Shown here piece after piece: positions 41,924-51,113 of a DNA stretch of 64,000 nucleotides. Position 1 is the first letter of the stretch. Each line of letters starts with the position of its first letter. The position numbers and the translations under genes are program-made. This DNA comes from MWCR01 sp049325475 (lineage in GTDB: Bacteria; Patescibacteriota; Patescibacteriia; 2-12-FULL-60-25). Location of the stretch: the NCBI GenBank assembly GCA_049325475.1, contig JBMOLN010000007.1:248001-312000 (forward strand), given 5' to 3'. Below the pieces are notes generated by a model. It was not told the origin of the DNA. It did not search any database and saw only the letters and a list, made by a program, of their open reading frames with translations.

Positions 41924-44427
41924 CTCTTCATAATTTTACGCATGCTTAAACCCAGCAAAGCCGGCACCAAACCCAATGCTATTGTTATGGCCATAATCCA
42001 AAGCGGCAAAGCTGTAAAACCGAATTTTGTATTAACTCCCGGAATGTAAATAAGAGCAAATAAAGCAATTACCACCAATCCATAAACCGCTATGAAAACG
42101 CGGTTTTTTATAAAATCAAAGATTCTTGACCAGTTTAAAGATCTTGAAACCAATTCCAAAACTATAAATAAATTTGTCCAAATAATTACGCTAAAACCGA
42201 TTGTTCTGGCCACTTCAATATCCAAATTAGCATTCAGCGCATATAAATATGATCCGCCTGTTATCAAAAAAATTATGGCACCATGCGCAAAGATTCTAAA
42301 CAAACGCGGCGCTTCAATTAAAGGTTTTTTAGGATTGCGCGGTTTGCGCCGCATGGTATCTAGTTCTGCCGGCACCGCTTCAAAAACAATCGCGCAAGTC
42401 GGGTCAATCACAAGTTCTAAAAGCACAATATGAATCGGAGTCAGTAAAATCGGCAAACCGGCCAGCGGTATGATCAACGCAGTTAAAATTATGTAAGCAT
42501 GAACAATAAAAATATAAGCGATAGCTTTTTGTATATTGTCAAAAATTCTTCGGCCGTCCTCAACCGCTCCCATGACGGTGATTAATCTATCATCTAATAA
42601 AATAATATCCGCAGATTCTCTGGCAACATTGGTTCCCCGTTGACCCATGGCTACTCCGATATCTGCATCTTTCAACGATGGCGCATCATTAACCCCGTCG
42701 CCCATCATGGCAACAACTTCGCCGTTGCGCTTTAAAGCAGAGATTATTTTTAACTTTTGTTCCGGGTTAATTCTGGCAAATACATGCAGACCGTGGATTT
42801 TATCCGCCAAATCCGCTTCGTTTATTTTTTCAAGCTCTGCGCCGGTAATCACGCCGCCGGAGCAGCTGATTCCCACGGCCTTGGCTATATGCATTGCGGT
42901 TTGCGGATGATCGCCTGTAATCATCCGCACGATAATACCTGCGCTTCGGGCTATTTTGATTGCTCGTCTGGCATCTGCCCTTGGCGGGTCTCTGAATCCC
43001 AGCAAAGCGACAAATTCGAAGTCTTTTGCCTTTTTCAAAGTTTTAGGCTCGCCATTCCCATTTCTTTTATAAGCAACTGCCAAAACTCTTAAACCTCTGC
43101 CGGCCAAATCATCTATTTGTTTATTTAGATCATTCTTTTTTGATTTAGATAATTTGCATCTTTCCAAAACATGTTCTGCGGAACCTTTGATTACCAAGGT
43201 TTTATCTTTGCCTGATTTCCATAGATGACCCATGAATTTTAATTTTTGATCAAAACCGTATTCATGAATCAGATTCTTTTTGAAATAAATATTTTTTGGC
43301 CGCATGCCGATCTTTTTGCCCAATTCGTGAATGGAGATATCCATCGGATCATATGGGTTCGGCTGGCTGGCTAATATGGCAAATCCAACCGCATCTCTAA
43401 GTTCATTCCTTTGCTTTTTGGCTGTCTTAATATTGATCAGATGATTTCCCGCGAAAACTTCTTCTAAAGCCATCCTGTTTTCAGTAAGAGTCCCGGTTTT
43501 ATCCGTGCAAAGAGTGGTTATGTGTCCTAAAGTTTCAACCGCGTTTATCTTGCGCACCAATGTCTGTTTTCGAGTTAACCTGTAAGCTCCAAGTGCGGCA
43601 AAAACTGTCAGCACCACCGGAATTTCCTCCGGAATAACCGAAATGGCCAATGTCAGTCCTTTTAATAAACTGTCGACCAAGTCCTGGCTTCTTAAATAAA
43701 CGATAGCCATTAATGACAGGCAGGCCAATGCGCCCACGGTGCCGAAGATTTTAACAATCCTGCCGGTCTGCCTCTGCAAAGGCGTCCGTTCATCGGAGAT
43801 TTTAGCCAATGATTCACCGATTGAACCGTACTGTGTCTTGTTGCCGATTGCTGTCACCCGCGCCACGGCTTGGCCCGACAAGACCAATGTTCCTGTAAAT
43901 ACTTTAAACTTCCTGTCTTTGGATCCATTCGGAGAAGGGGATTTAAAAATCGCTCCCGGCTCGCCTGTGAGCAATGATTCGTCTACGGAAAAGTTTGAAG
44001 TATCTAAAATTATGCCGTCTCCCGCTATTCTATCGCCTTCCTGCACGACCATGATATCATCCACCGTCAAATTCAAACTCAAGATGCTCTCGGTTTGCCC
44101 GTTTCTTATAACGGTTACCTTGGGAGTTGAAAGTTCCTTTAAAGCCTCCAGAGCTTTATCGGTTTTTCTTTCCTGATATACATCAATACCGATCATCACC
44201 AAAACGCCCGCGATCATCAGCAGTCCATCCCAAGTTGATCCGATAAAAAAATAAAGCAAAGCCGCAATCAAGAGCATTAATAACATTGGCTCTTGCACAA
44301 GTCTTTTTGTGTAATGAAAAATACCTTTACTCTCTTGTTCGTAAAGCTGGTTGGGCCCGTATTTTTTTTGATTGGAAATTACTCTTTCCTCCTTTAGCCC
44401 GCTATATGCCGTAAAGTCTATGGGCAT
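41920..44427 (-). CDS. Cation-transporting P-type ATPase
   Basis: 835 aa. Conserved P-type motifs: TGEP (154-157, actuator), PEEIP (266-270, ion site in helix 4), DKTGTLT with phosphorylated Asp309, MITGDHPQTA and GDGVNDAPSLKDADIGVAMG. Eight to ten membrane helices. The P2-like layout without an N-terminal metal-binding domain points to Ca2+ or a related cation; PEEIP instead of PEGLP leaves the ion uncertain. A TAAAAT box lies 6 nt before the ATG without SD. Confidence 0.92.
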   Translation of the reverse strand: MPIDFTAYSGLKEERVISNQKKYGPNQLYEQESKGIFHYTKRLVQEPMLLMLLIAALLYFFIGSTWDGLLMIAGVLVMIGIDVYQERKTDKALEALKELSTPKVTVIRNGQTESILSLNLTVDDIMVVQEGDRIAGDGIILDTSNFSVDESLLTGEPGAIFKSPSPNGSKDRKFKVFTGTLVLSGQAVARVTAIGNKTQYGSIGESLAKISDERTPLQRQTGRIVKIFGTVGALACLSLMAIVYLRSQDLVDSLLKGLTLAISVIPEEIPVVLTVFAALGAYRLTRKQTLVRKINAVETLGHITTLCTDKTGTLTENRMALEEVFAGNHLINIKTAKKQRNELRDAVGFAILASQPNPYDPMDISIHELGKKIGMRPKNIYFKKNLIHEYGFDQKLKFMGHLWKSGKDKTLVIKGSAEHVLERCKLSKSKKNDLNKQIDDLAGRGLRVLAVAYKRNGNGEPKTLKKAKDFEFVALLGFRDPPRADARRAIKIARSAGIIVRMITGDHPQTAMHIAKAVGISCSGGVITGAELEKINEADLADKIHGLHVFARINPEQKLKIISALKRNGEVVAMMGDGVNDAPSLKDADIGVAMGQRGTNVARESADIILLDDRLITVMGAVEDGRRIFDNIQKAIAYIFIVHAYIILTALIIPLAGLPILLTPIHIVLLELVIDPTCAIVFEAVPAELDTMRRKPRNPKKPLIEAPRLFRIFAHGAIIFLITGGSYLYALNANLDIEVARTIGFSVIIWTNLFIVLELVSRSLNWSRIFDFIKNRVFIAVYGLVVIALFALIYIPGVNTKFGFTALPLWIMAITIALGLVPALLGLSMRKIMKS

Positions 44428-44497
44428 GCAGGTATTTTACCAATTTCATTTGTTAAAGTCGAATAACAAAATTCATTTATAAACGTCGTCGAAAGTC

Positions 44498-44526
44498 TTG
44501 ACAATAAAAAGGAAATATGATTTATT
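44498..44526 (+). promoter_or_regulatory. Promoter of the 44553 gene
   Basis: TTGACA, 17-nt spacer, TTTATT (weak -10). Confidence 0.55.
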
Positions 44527-44552
44527 GAATTATCTTGTTGGCGGAGGTGGTC

Positions 44553-45032
44553 ATGGGTGAACTGGTAAACGCTCAAATGTTATTTCGCAAAAAAGGCTTG
44601 ATGGCCGAGTCCATGCCCAAGCTTTTGGACATAGTATTTAAGCATCTGCCGGGCAAGGTGCCCGAGCCGGATGCATTGCGTCAATTGCTTGTACAAATTT
44701 TGATGCATGAGCGTTTTCCTTTGATGGATTTGAGCCGGGGCGAGCTGGAATATCTCTCGGCGCAGCTCAAGCATCTTAATGGCTTGGGCCCAAAAGATCA
44801 GGGCAATGCCTATTTTGCCTCCTTGAGTCATATGAAGCGGCAGCTGCAATGGGATCCGCAAAAGTTATCGGTATCAACAGTTTACATTATGCGCACCGGA
44901 GGTACCGGTACGTCATCCCTCCGTCATGCAATCAACATACTCTCTGTTGCGTGGCAGATTCATACCCAACAAGATCTCATCTTGGATGAAAGGTCTTATT
45001 TTAAAAAATACCCCCGCAAATCCCCTCGTTAA
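44553..45032 (+). CDS. 159-aa orphan protein
   Basis: SD GGAGGTGG lies just before ATG 44553. Starts MGELVNAQMLFRKKGLMAES. Helical with LRQLLVQILMHERFPLMDLSRGELEYLSAQLKHL (in parts) and a basic end (YFKKYPRKSPR). Own promoter and terminator. No family recognised. Confidence 0.7.
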   Translation: MGELVNAQMLFRKKGLMAESMPKLLDIVFKHLPGKVPEPDALRQLLVQILMHERFPLMDLSRGELEYLSAQLKHLNGLGPKDQGNAYFASLSHMKRQLQWDPQKLSVSTVYIMRTGGTGTSSLRHAINILSVAWQIHTQQDLILDERSYFKKYPRKSPR

Positions 45033-45035
45033 AAA

Positions 45036-45062
45036 ACCCGGTCCACCTCGCCGGGCTTTTTT
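45036..45062 (+). terminator. Terminator of the 44553 gene
   Basis: AACCCGG ... CCGGG stem then CTTTTTT, next to the convergent DUF4173 stop. Confidence 0.75.
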
Positions 45063-46566
45063 ATTTTATTGTACCCGGTATCGAGGGGAGCGCTCTGAAA
45101 TGCGCAACCGACGCACCGAGCCAATTCTCTTGAATCAGATAACTGGCTGATTTTTGTCTTTGCGTAATCATATCCAAAAGCCATTGTCTGTTATTCGCCA
45201 CCGTATCGCCCGCGTCAGGCATTATGTCCGTATTATTATACGGCCACTTCGCATTGTAGAGATCAATAGCAACGGGCAAACTGTCTATTGATAATCTGTA
45301 AACCAAATAAGGGATATCAATATTGGTGTTTCTTCCCTCTAAAAACCGCATAACATTGTACCGCGCGATAAAAGCCTCGCTGTTAATCACAAGCGTAAAC
45401 GAAAAGGCAAAAAGCGCCAGCAGAAAAATTGTTTTTGCCATTTTAAAATATTCAACTTTTATAATCGCTCCAATGGCGCTCGTGAGCAGCACTATCGCAA
45501 TCAGCAAAATACAAAACATTGCCCAAAACCTCGAAAGCGTCAGCCCATAAGCATCAACATAAAGTAAAAGTCTGCTAATAGCCGAAGCAATAATCACACC
45601 CGTCTGTACAATCAAAGCAACGTTGAGTCCCGCTGAAAGCCGGTGCTTCATTCCCGTAGAGCGATAGATAGCGGCTGTTATTGCAAAAACCAAACCCGCC
45701 GCAAACAGCAGTTCAAAAAATCCATGCCGCGCATAATCCGCATAAGTAATGCTGTACTGCGTGATAATCGCCTCGCCGCCAAAAAAGTATGCGGCCTGAA
45801 ATCCCACAAAAATCGCGAATAAAATGTTTAGCATGGTCAAAAAAGTCGCCAAAGCAATTTTATTCAGCGGAGATTCCTGAATTTGTTTTTGTTCGGGTGC
45901 TTGTTTTCTCATTCTTGCAAACATCAAAAGTCCCGACGAAAGGAAAAAGAGACCAACAATAACATCGCGAATTGTTTTGCCGATATATGTTCCCAAATCC
46001 GCATTGGAAAATAAATCCGTAACGGATTTTTCAAACAACTTATCCGCCGAAGCGAAAAGAGTTATAAAAATAAATAAAAACGGAATAGCGATTGCAATCC
46101 CGATTACGATCGATAAAATTCTTTTATCTTCATTCATTTTTTTTAATTGTCCGCTTAAAGATTTATAGGGCCAGATTGTATCTAAAAAAAAGAATCTCGG
46201 CCAAAAACTCAGAACTTCCCGATAGGGGAGGTAAGGCCTTGTATGCCAATAAGCAAATAAAGATAAGCATCCCAGTGTCAGTAAAAATGCCAAAACCCGG
46301 GTTATGTCACTCGCATATAAAACATGCGCGATGGCTCCAAATCCTGCGGGCAATAAAAACAAAAAAGCCCAGGTATTTTTTCTGGAGCGGTGCATTAAAG
46401 AAATTGTAATCATGGCGATTGCCATGAGTATCGCAAATATCGCAAAAGCAAATCCGAATGGATTTTCTCCGGGCAGAAGATGGAAGGCTATGGTCATTGC
46501 CAAAGCAATGCCAAAGATTTCGAGTATGCGATCCCTTACAGGCGTTTGGGGAATATTTTCAGACAT
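45061..46566 (-). CDS. DUF4173-type membrane protein
   Basis: 501 aa with about twelve membrane helices. The stretch FITLFASADKLFEKSVTDLF and the following layout match DUF4173, a family of uncharacterised integral membrane proteins. The C-terminal 100 residues (SLPVAIDLYNAKWPYNNTDI ...) are soluble. Function unknown. The start is embedded in AT-rich heptads. Confidence 0.8.
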   Translation of the reverse strand: MSENIPQTPVRDRILEIFGIALAMTIAFHLLPGENPFGFAFAIFAILMAIAMITISLMHRSRKNTWAFLFLLPAGFGAIAHVLYASDITRVLAFLLTLGCLSLFAYWHTRPYLPYREVLSFWPRFFFLDTIWPYKSLSGQLKKMNEDKRILSIVIGIAIAIPFLFIFITLFASADKLFEKSVTDLFSNADLGTYIGKTIRDVIVGLFFLSSGLLMFARMRKQAPEQKQIQESPLNKIALATFLTMLNILFAIFVGFQAAYFFGGEAIITQYSITYADYARHGFFELLFAAGLVFAITAAIYRSTGMKHRLSAGLNVALIVQTGVIIASAISRLLLYVDAYGLTLSRFWAMFCILLIAIVLLTSAIGAIIKVEYFKMAKTIFLLALFAFSFTLVINSEAFIARYNVMRFLEGRNTNIDIPYLVYRLSIDSLPVAIDLYNAKWPYNNTDIMPDAGDTVANNRQWLLDMITQRQKSASYLIQENWLGASVAHFRALPSIPGTIK

Positions 46567-46577
46567 ATATTAAATTT

Positions 46578-46800
46578 CAAATATCCAATATCAAATATCA
46601 ACGGTTGAAATAAATATCTCCCAAGTTTTTTCCAAGTTTATCCAAATCTTTACCAAGCATATTCAGACAGTGTTTGGTTAATTCGCCTGTACCCCGGAGC
46701 CTTTGGCGTAGGGGTATAACTTGGTTAATGTTTGGTCAATATTTCTAATTAGGCTCTTGCTATTTGCTATTTGTTATTTGTCATTGGTTATTGTTAGTTA
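46578..46800. repeat. 309-bp intergenic gap filled with 7-bp arrays
   Basis: ATATCCA/ATATCAA/ATATCAA (46580-46603), CCAAGTTT-like units (46620-46670), a CCCCGGAGC/GTAGGGG palindrome (46690-46715) and GCTATTT/GCTATTT/GTTATTT/GTCATTG/GTTATTG (46757-46800). No gene before the promoter at 46862. Confidence 0.75.
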
Positions 46801-46875
46801 TTTAATTATAACACACTTTCAGGTTGTGCATGACATGGTTGAAGTTCAAAGCCTGAATTGTTATCATGTATTTAT

Positions 46876-48345
46876 ATGAATACTAATATGAAACATTATC
46901 TATCCTTAGCCATTTTTGGCTTATTGTTAACTTTGATAATCCCAAATTCCGCCAGTGCTGCGGATTGCGGCAATGATCCGGTTTATACCCGTGATTGGGC
47001 CGGTAAAACCACTATTGGTTCGCGCGTGCGTTCAATCGCTTGCATGGAGGGCTCGGAGATCTTAACCGTTTTACCTGCCGGCACACAAGTCCGCATTATC
47101 GCTGAAACCAATGGCTGGTATAAAGTCGACGTAGGCGATAAAACCGGTTGGGTCGGTGCCCGGCTCATCACAGTTACAAATCGCGATGGTGGCACTGCAA
47201 CAACCGTCACAACAAATAACGAACCCGCTTCTCCGCCGGCAGCAACAAAAATCATCGGCATCGACGAAGCTAATTTTAAAATGTTGGAAGGCGGCGATCA
47301 TGGTCTCCGCAATCGTTTAAAAAACACGGTCGTGCTCCGTGTCCATTTTCACGGCAAGGCATATTTGGTTAATGCGGACGGTACTTTAAAGCTTCTCACG
47401 GCTGAAGAAGTCAAAGCGTATAAGTTGGGTAAAAAGATTGAAAAAAAGACCGAAGCAAAAATTGTGAAAAAAGAAGAAACTGTGACCGCTCTCAAGGTCC
47501 GCAAACTCATCGGCATTGATGAAGCTAATTTTGCCAAGCTGGAAGCCGGCGATCCCGGTCTTCGCCAGAAATTGATGGATATGCTGGTTTTGCGCGTCCA
47601 TGCCCGCGGTGAGGTCTACTGGGTAAACCCGGCCGGCGGACTCAAATTCCTTAACCCCGGCGAAGTCGGTTATTATCTGACAACGAATCTCAAACCCGAA
47701 GCTAAAAAGGATGATGTTAAAAAATCCGAGGATGATGCTATTCCGGCCACAGGATCCATCACGCTCCAGGGCCAGCTCACCGATCCGGGCAAAGTAAAGC
47801 TAAGTTGGACAACCGGGGGTCTTAACGCCTCAAAAGGTTTCAAAATCGTTATCTCCGAATCGGCTGATCCCGTCTATCCCGGCAATGATTATCATTATCT
47901 TTCCGATCCTTCCGCCCGCCAAGATTATTGGTCCAAATTAACCGGAGGCAAAACTTATCACTTCCGCGTCTGTCAGTATTTGGGCGGCAAATGCGGAGTC
48001 TACAGCAATGACATCGCTATCACGGTCGCGACCAACGGCGCTTTCGCAGAAAACGTTCTTCCGGGGTCAATTGATTTAACCGTTACGCCGGTCGCCGGCG
48101 GTAAAGCCAACATCACCTGGACACTGACTGATATGACATCGCCAAAGGGCTTTAAGGTCGTCAAAGACACAAACCCGGATCCCGTTTATCCCGGCAATGA
48201 TTATCACTATCTCGCCGATCCCGAATCTCGGTCTGATACTTGGACCGGCTTATCAGCGGGTGAAACTTATCACTTCCGCGTCTGCGAATACCTGGGCGGC
48301 TATTGCGGCACATACAGCAACGACGTAGAAATTGTCGCACAATAA
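46876..48345 (+). CDS. Secreted SH3b protein with two internal duplications
   Basis: 489 aa. ATG 46876 lies 8 nt after a TATCAT box (no SD) and starts a signal peptide ending SASAAD. An SH3b domain (about 35-105; IIAETNGWYKVDVGDKTGWVGARLI) follows. Two copies of a 60-residue unit (IGIDEANFKMLEGGDHGLR / IGIDEANFAKLEAGDPGLR) and then two Fn3-like units sharing DPVYPGNDYHYL and TYHFRVCxYLGGxCGxYSND complete it. SH3b domains usually bind wall peptides; the rest may be adhesive. The last repeat has paired Cys that could form disulfides. Confidence 0.8.
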   Translation: MNTNMKHYLSLAIFGLLLTLIIPNSASAADCGNDPVYTRDWAGKTTIGSRVRSIACMEGSEILTVLPAGTQVRIIAETNGWYKVDVGDKTGWVGARLITVTNRDGGTATTVTTNNEPASPPAATKIIGIDEANFKMLEGGDHGLRNRLKNTVVLRVHFHGKAYLVNADGTLKLLTAEEVKAYKLGKKIEKKTEAKIVKKEETVTALKVRKLIGIDEANFAKLEAGDPGLRQKLMDMLVLRVHARGEVYWVNPAGGLKFLNPGEVGYYLTTNLKPEAKKDDVKKSEDDAIPATGSITLQGQLTDPGKVKLSWTTGGLNASKGFKIVISESADPVYPGNDYHYLSDPSARQDYWSKLTGGKTYHFRVCQYLGGKCGVYSNDIAITVATNGAFAENVLPGSIDLTVTPVAGGKANITWTLTDMTSPKGFKVVKDTNPDPVYPGNDYHYLADPESRSDTWTGLSAGETYHFRVCEYLGGYCGTYSNDVEIVAQ

Positions 48346-48360
48346 ATCGTTTAATAAAAC

Positions 48361-48389
48361 AAAAACTCCGTCTCAAAAACGGAGTTTTT
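48361..48389 (+). terminator. Bidirectional terminator
   Basis: AAAAACTCCGT ... ACGGAGTTTTT perfect 11-bp stem between convergent genes. Confidence 0.85.
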
Positions 48390-48403
48390 AGTTGGCTTAA
48401 TGA

Positions 48404-49486
48404 TTAGTTGGTTGCGTTTAATGTCTGAAATATTCTTTGATAATCGGCTTGCGAATCATTATCCAAGGTAAACAATTGGCAGGAGTTGCCGCCAAATCCG
48501 CCTTCATTACCTTCGTCTGGTGATAAATTTTCCATAAAGATGATTTCCATATCAGGCCTGCCGAATTCCACATCATCGCCATGCCAATATTTAAAGTCGA
48601 AAGTTCCATCCGCTCTTTGCAAAGTTCTTTCTTTCGTCTGTAAGTCAAAACCTTCATAGCCGGTTTCAACAATTGGACATTCCAACATTGCGATGCGCTG
48701 GTTGTTATTGTCCATAAATTCGGCCCAGCGATGTCCCATGCCCGCATCTTCTTTAACTGTCCAATTGGAAGGGTATTGGAAGCTGAACACATCGCCCTTA
48801 AACAATTTCCATTTATCTCTGGCTTGAATCGTCTCATAAATATGGTCAAAAATTTCTCGCATACCGTCCTTATTTGACGAGATCTGAATACCTCTGGCCG
48901 GATCAAACAATGCATCTCCTTTGGCTTTAAAACCATCGATTTGCGCAAACAGGATATGCAGATCTTTTAACTTAAAATTTTTAGCATATTCCTCGCCAAC
49001 CGTGCCATGCGCCAGATGATAATTATAGGTCACGCCGTCTTTGGTTTCCGATCTGTCTTGATTCTCAAATCTCCAAACTTCATAGCCTGTCACAGGCGGC
49101 GGGCTTTGCAAGACGGCAACAACTTCGCCGTTGCCGTCTTTAAATAATAAAGTCACATAGCCGTTTTCGGTCTCCGGCCATTCGGCTTGCCAGTCAGCCG
49201 GGATCTCCAATTGATAATCGGTAAATGTAAATTTTTTCCATTTTTGATCTTGCGTGATCACCGGAACCTCCGGTTCGCGGTCTTGTAATAATTTTACAAT
49301 TTCATCTGTCGGCTCGGGCAACTTCACCTCGCTCGGAGGAGTCAGGCTGGGAAAGATTTTTTCCAAACTTTGGCTAACTGCCGGGATTCTCACGCCGGAT
49401 CCGCCGGCATAAGAAAGCATGGCCACAGCAAAAACGCTTGTTAAAATGGCTAACCCTCCAATAATGAAAATATGTATTCTTCGCAT
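48404..49486 (-). CDS. Exported protein with two PsbP-like repeats
   Basis: 360 aa. One N-terminal membrane helix (IHIFIIGGLAILTSVFAVAML) anchors it. Two related domains follow: WKKFTFTDYQLEIPADWQ (about 83-220) and WKLFKGDVFSFQYPSNWT (about 228-355), each the opening of a PsbP-like fold. Function unknown. The lipoprotein at 20081 carries a related single domain. Confidence 0.7.
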   Translation of the reverse strand: MRRIHIFIIGGLAILTSVFAVAMLSYAGGSGVRIPAVSQSLEKIFPSLTPPSEVKLPEPTDEIVKLLQDREPEVPVITQDQKWKKFTFTDYQLEIPADWQAEWPETENGYVTLLFKDGNGEVVAVLQSPPPVTGYEVWRFENQDRSETKDGVTYNYHLAHGTVGEEYAKNFKLKDLHILFAQIDGFKAKGDALFDPARGIQISSNKDGMREIFDHIYETIQARDKWKLFKGDVFSFQYPSNWTVKEDAGMGHRWAEFMDNNNQRIAMLECPIVETGYEGFDLQTKERTLQRADGTFDFKYWHGDDVEFGRPDMEIIFMENLSPDEGNEGGFGGNSCQLFTLDNDSQADYQRIFQTLNATN

Positions 49487-49562
49487 AAATTAGGTAATTA
49501 ATTGTTACTACCAAATATAACGAAAGGGGCATATCTTATATGACGATTTATTGCTACCGTAT

Positions 49563-49640
49563 ACACCCCTCTCTCGCCGTGTACCACGAAGCTTTATGCG
49601 AAGTGGTAGAGCGGGAGAGGGGTTGGGGGTGAGGGCAGTT
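49563..49640. repeat. C/T-rich palindromic repeat with nested hairpin
   Basis: CCCCTCTCTCGCC, an inner CCACGAAGC ... GCGAAGTGG hairpin and GCGGGAGAGGGG, then GGGGGTGAGGGC. Confidence 0.75.
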
Positions 49641-49676
49641 AATAAAAGAAGCCCGGTGTACGGGCAAGAGAGAGGA

Positions 49677-50105
49677 TCAGATAACGTGCTGGCAGCGGCA
49701 GCAAAATGTAAGTTCTTTTATTTCATCGGCATCGTGGGTCGGCTTAACATTTGCCGCACCGCAATGCGAACAGGTAACGATGAACAACCTGTCAAAAACT
49801 TCGGCCGCCTTTTGTGTCAGATAAAAACACTTCCGGTCTTGGTTGTACTGCACCAGGCCGCGGCCAAGAACTTCATCGATCGCGCTCACTAGCTGTTGAT
49901 TATCAACGGCATATTGAGATCTCCGAAACAGATCCTGAACCCGGTCAATCAGCGATTGCCTCGGGTCAGTCTGATCCGCAACCGCAAATGGCCGGCGCAA
50001 TTGCACAAGTATTTCGCGCGCATTATCATCTTCTGCTATTAAAGTGGTAGTTGGCGGGTGGCTGCTTAAACAGCCGCAGGGCGGGTTGCTGCTGCCTATA
50101 CTCAT
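49677..50105 (-). CDS. 142-aa orphan protein with C-terminal zinc ribbon
   Basis: SD AAAGGGGG lies shortly before the ATG. A disordered N-terminus (SSNPPCGCLSSHPPTTT), a helical middle with DEVLGRGLVQYNQDRKCFYLTQKAAE resembling a winged helix, and a ribbon with CSHC and CCRC pairs. A nucleic-acid-binding role is plausible. Promoter TTGACA at 50156 lies inside the end of the next upstream gene. Confidence 0.7.
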   Translation of the reverse strand: MSIGSSNPPCGCLSSHPPTTTLIAEDDNAREILVQLRRPFAVADQTDPRQSLIDRVQDLFRRSQYAVDNQQLVSAIDEVLGRGLVQYNQDRKCFYLTQKAAEVFDRLFIVTCSHCGAANVKPTHDADEIKELTFCCRCQHVI

Positions 50106-50132
50106 TTTGTCCCCCTTTCAAAGAACGAGCGA

Positions 50133-50161
50133 TAACCTACCATACAACGATTATTTGTCAA
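50133..50161 (-). promoter_or_regulatory. Promoter of the zinc-ribbon gene
   Basis: Minus strand: TTGACA, 16-nt spacer, TAGGTT. Confidence 0.6.
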
Positions 50162-50609
50162 CCGACAAGGGGATAAATTTCAGGACATTATCTACGATGA
50201 CGGGCTTCATACCCAGGACTTCTTCTTTAAAATCAATTTCCGGTATCTGCCGCAATAGATAAATCGGCTTAGCCAAATGAAAAGCCAGACCCATCTCCAG
50301 AAGTGTATTTGCGCCAATATAACCTGCAATCCCTTTTTTATCGTAATTCAAAACCAAAATTGCATCCGCCCATTCCACTTTTTCAAAATGATTTTTCATG
50401 GCCTCTGATTTACGTTCCCAAACCCAAATTTCGTCATCTCCGGCCGATTTACGTCGATTATAATAATCAGCCACCGGTATCATTTTCCCACTCTCATCCT
50501 CTATATGAGTGGGAGGAATTTTAACTTCATGCCCCATAAACTCCAGCTCTTGCTGAACCTTCTGCATTTCCTCAAAAAAGGCAATACTGCCGCAAAGGGT
50601 AATTTTCAT
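50151..50609 (-). CDS. Nucleoside 2-deoxyribosyltransferase-like protein
   Basis: 152 aa. MKITLCGSIAFFEEM, the acidic segment EKVEWADAILVLNYDKKG and YIGANTLLEMGLAFHLAKPIYLL follow the nucleoside 2-deoxyribosyltransferase superfamily (GxE catalytic region in TLLEMGLA). Enzymes of this fold exchange or hydrolyse nucleobases; the substrate is not evident. A TATAAA box lies 9 nt before the ATG, no SD. Confidence 0.8.
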   Translation of the reverse strand: MKITLCGSIAFFEEMQKVQQELEFMGHEVKIPPTHIEDESGKMIPVADYYNRRKSAGDDEIWVWERKSEAMKNHFEKVEWADAILVLNYDKKGIAGYIGANTLLEMGLAFHLAKPIYLLRQIPEIDFKEEVLGMKPVIVDNVLKFIPLSVDK

Positions 50610-50660
50610 AGCTCTTGATTTATAATGATAAACAAGCTACACTGCGAGCGCAAATTATTC

Positions 50661-50745
50661 GGGCCTGTGGCGGAATTGGTATACGCAACAGACTTAAAAT
50701 CTGTCGCCGCAAGGCTTGTGGGTTCGAGTCCCACCAGGCCCACCA
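50661..50745 (+). tRNA. tRNA-Leu (TAA)
   Basis: Class II tRNA: acceptor GGGCCTG/CAGGCCC, anticodon stem ACAGA/TCTGT with loop CTTAAAA (TAA), variable arm, T-arm GTGGGTTCGAGTCCCAC, encoded CCA. Confidence 0.95.
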
Positions 50746-50746
50746 G

Positions 50747-50770
50747 AAAAAATCGCTTAGGCGATTTTTT
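50747..50770 (+). terminator. Terminator of tRNA-Leu
   Basis: AAATCGC-TTAG-GCGATTTTTT. The same terminator recurs at 50938-50961. Confidence 0.85.
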
Positions 50771-50773
50771 CAA

Positions 50774-50964
50774 TTTCCAAATTCATGAAGCACGCTACAA
50801 GCATATTAAGATGGGACTCGAACCAGGAGGGGCGTTGGGGAACCTGGGTTCCCCGTTGGCGGAAATATTAAAACCGATGGGTTTTAAAGACCCTGAGCCT
50901 GTCGAAGGGGATGTGAGATTCCCACCAGGCCCACCAGAAAAAATCGCTTAGGCGATTTTTTCAA
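50774..50964 (+). mobile_element. Miniature element with second tRNA-Leu 3' end
   Basis: 50813-50824 is GGGACTCGAACC, the exact reverse complement of the tRNA-Leu T-arm. A core with the hairpin GGGGAAC/GTTCCCC (50837-50854) and a CCCTGAGCCTGTCGAAGGG palindrome follow. 50920-50964 then repeats 45 nt of the tRNA 3' end, CCA and terminator (50729-50773) without mismatch. A similar element follows tRNA-Gly. It has no reading frame of note. Confidence 0.75.
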
Positions 50965-51031
50965 ATTCTCAAACAATTTCAGGGATATAAATATACTCTT
51001 GTCAGTTGTTGGTTTATAGTTGTTAGTGCGG

Positions 51032-51058
51032 TAAACAAAAACCCCGCTTGCGCGAGGT
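51032..51058 (-). terminator. Terminator of the 51114 gene
   Basis: Minus strand CCTCGC-GCAA-GCGGGG-type stem then TTTTTG. Confidence 0.6.
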
Positions 51059-51113
51059 CTTTGCTTTTTTCATTGAAGGTGCAGCCACAGAATAACAGGA
51101 TCTGGATCATCTG

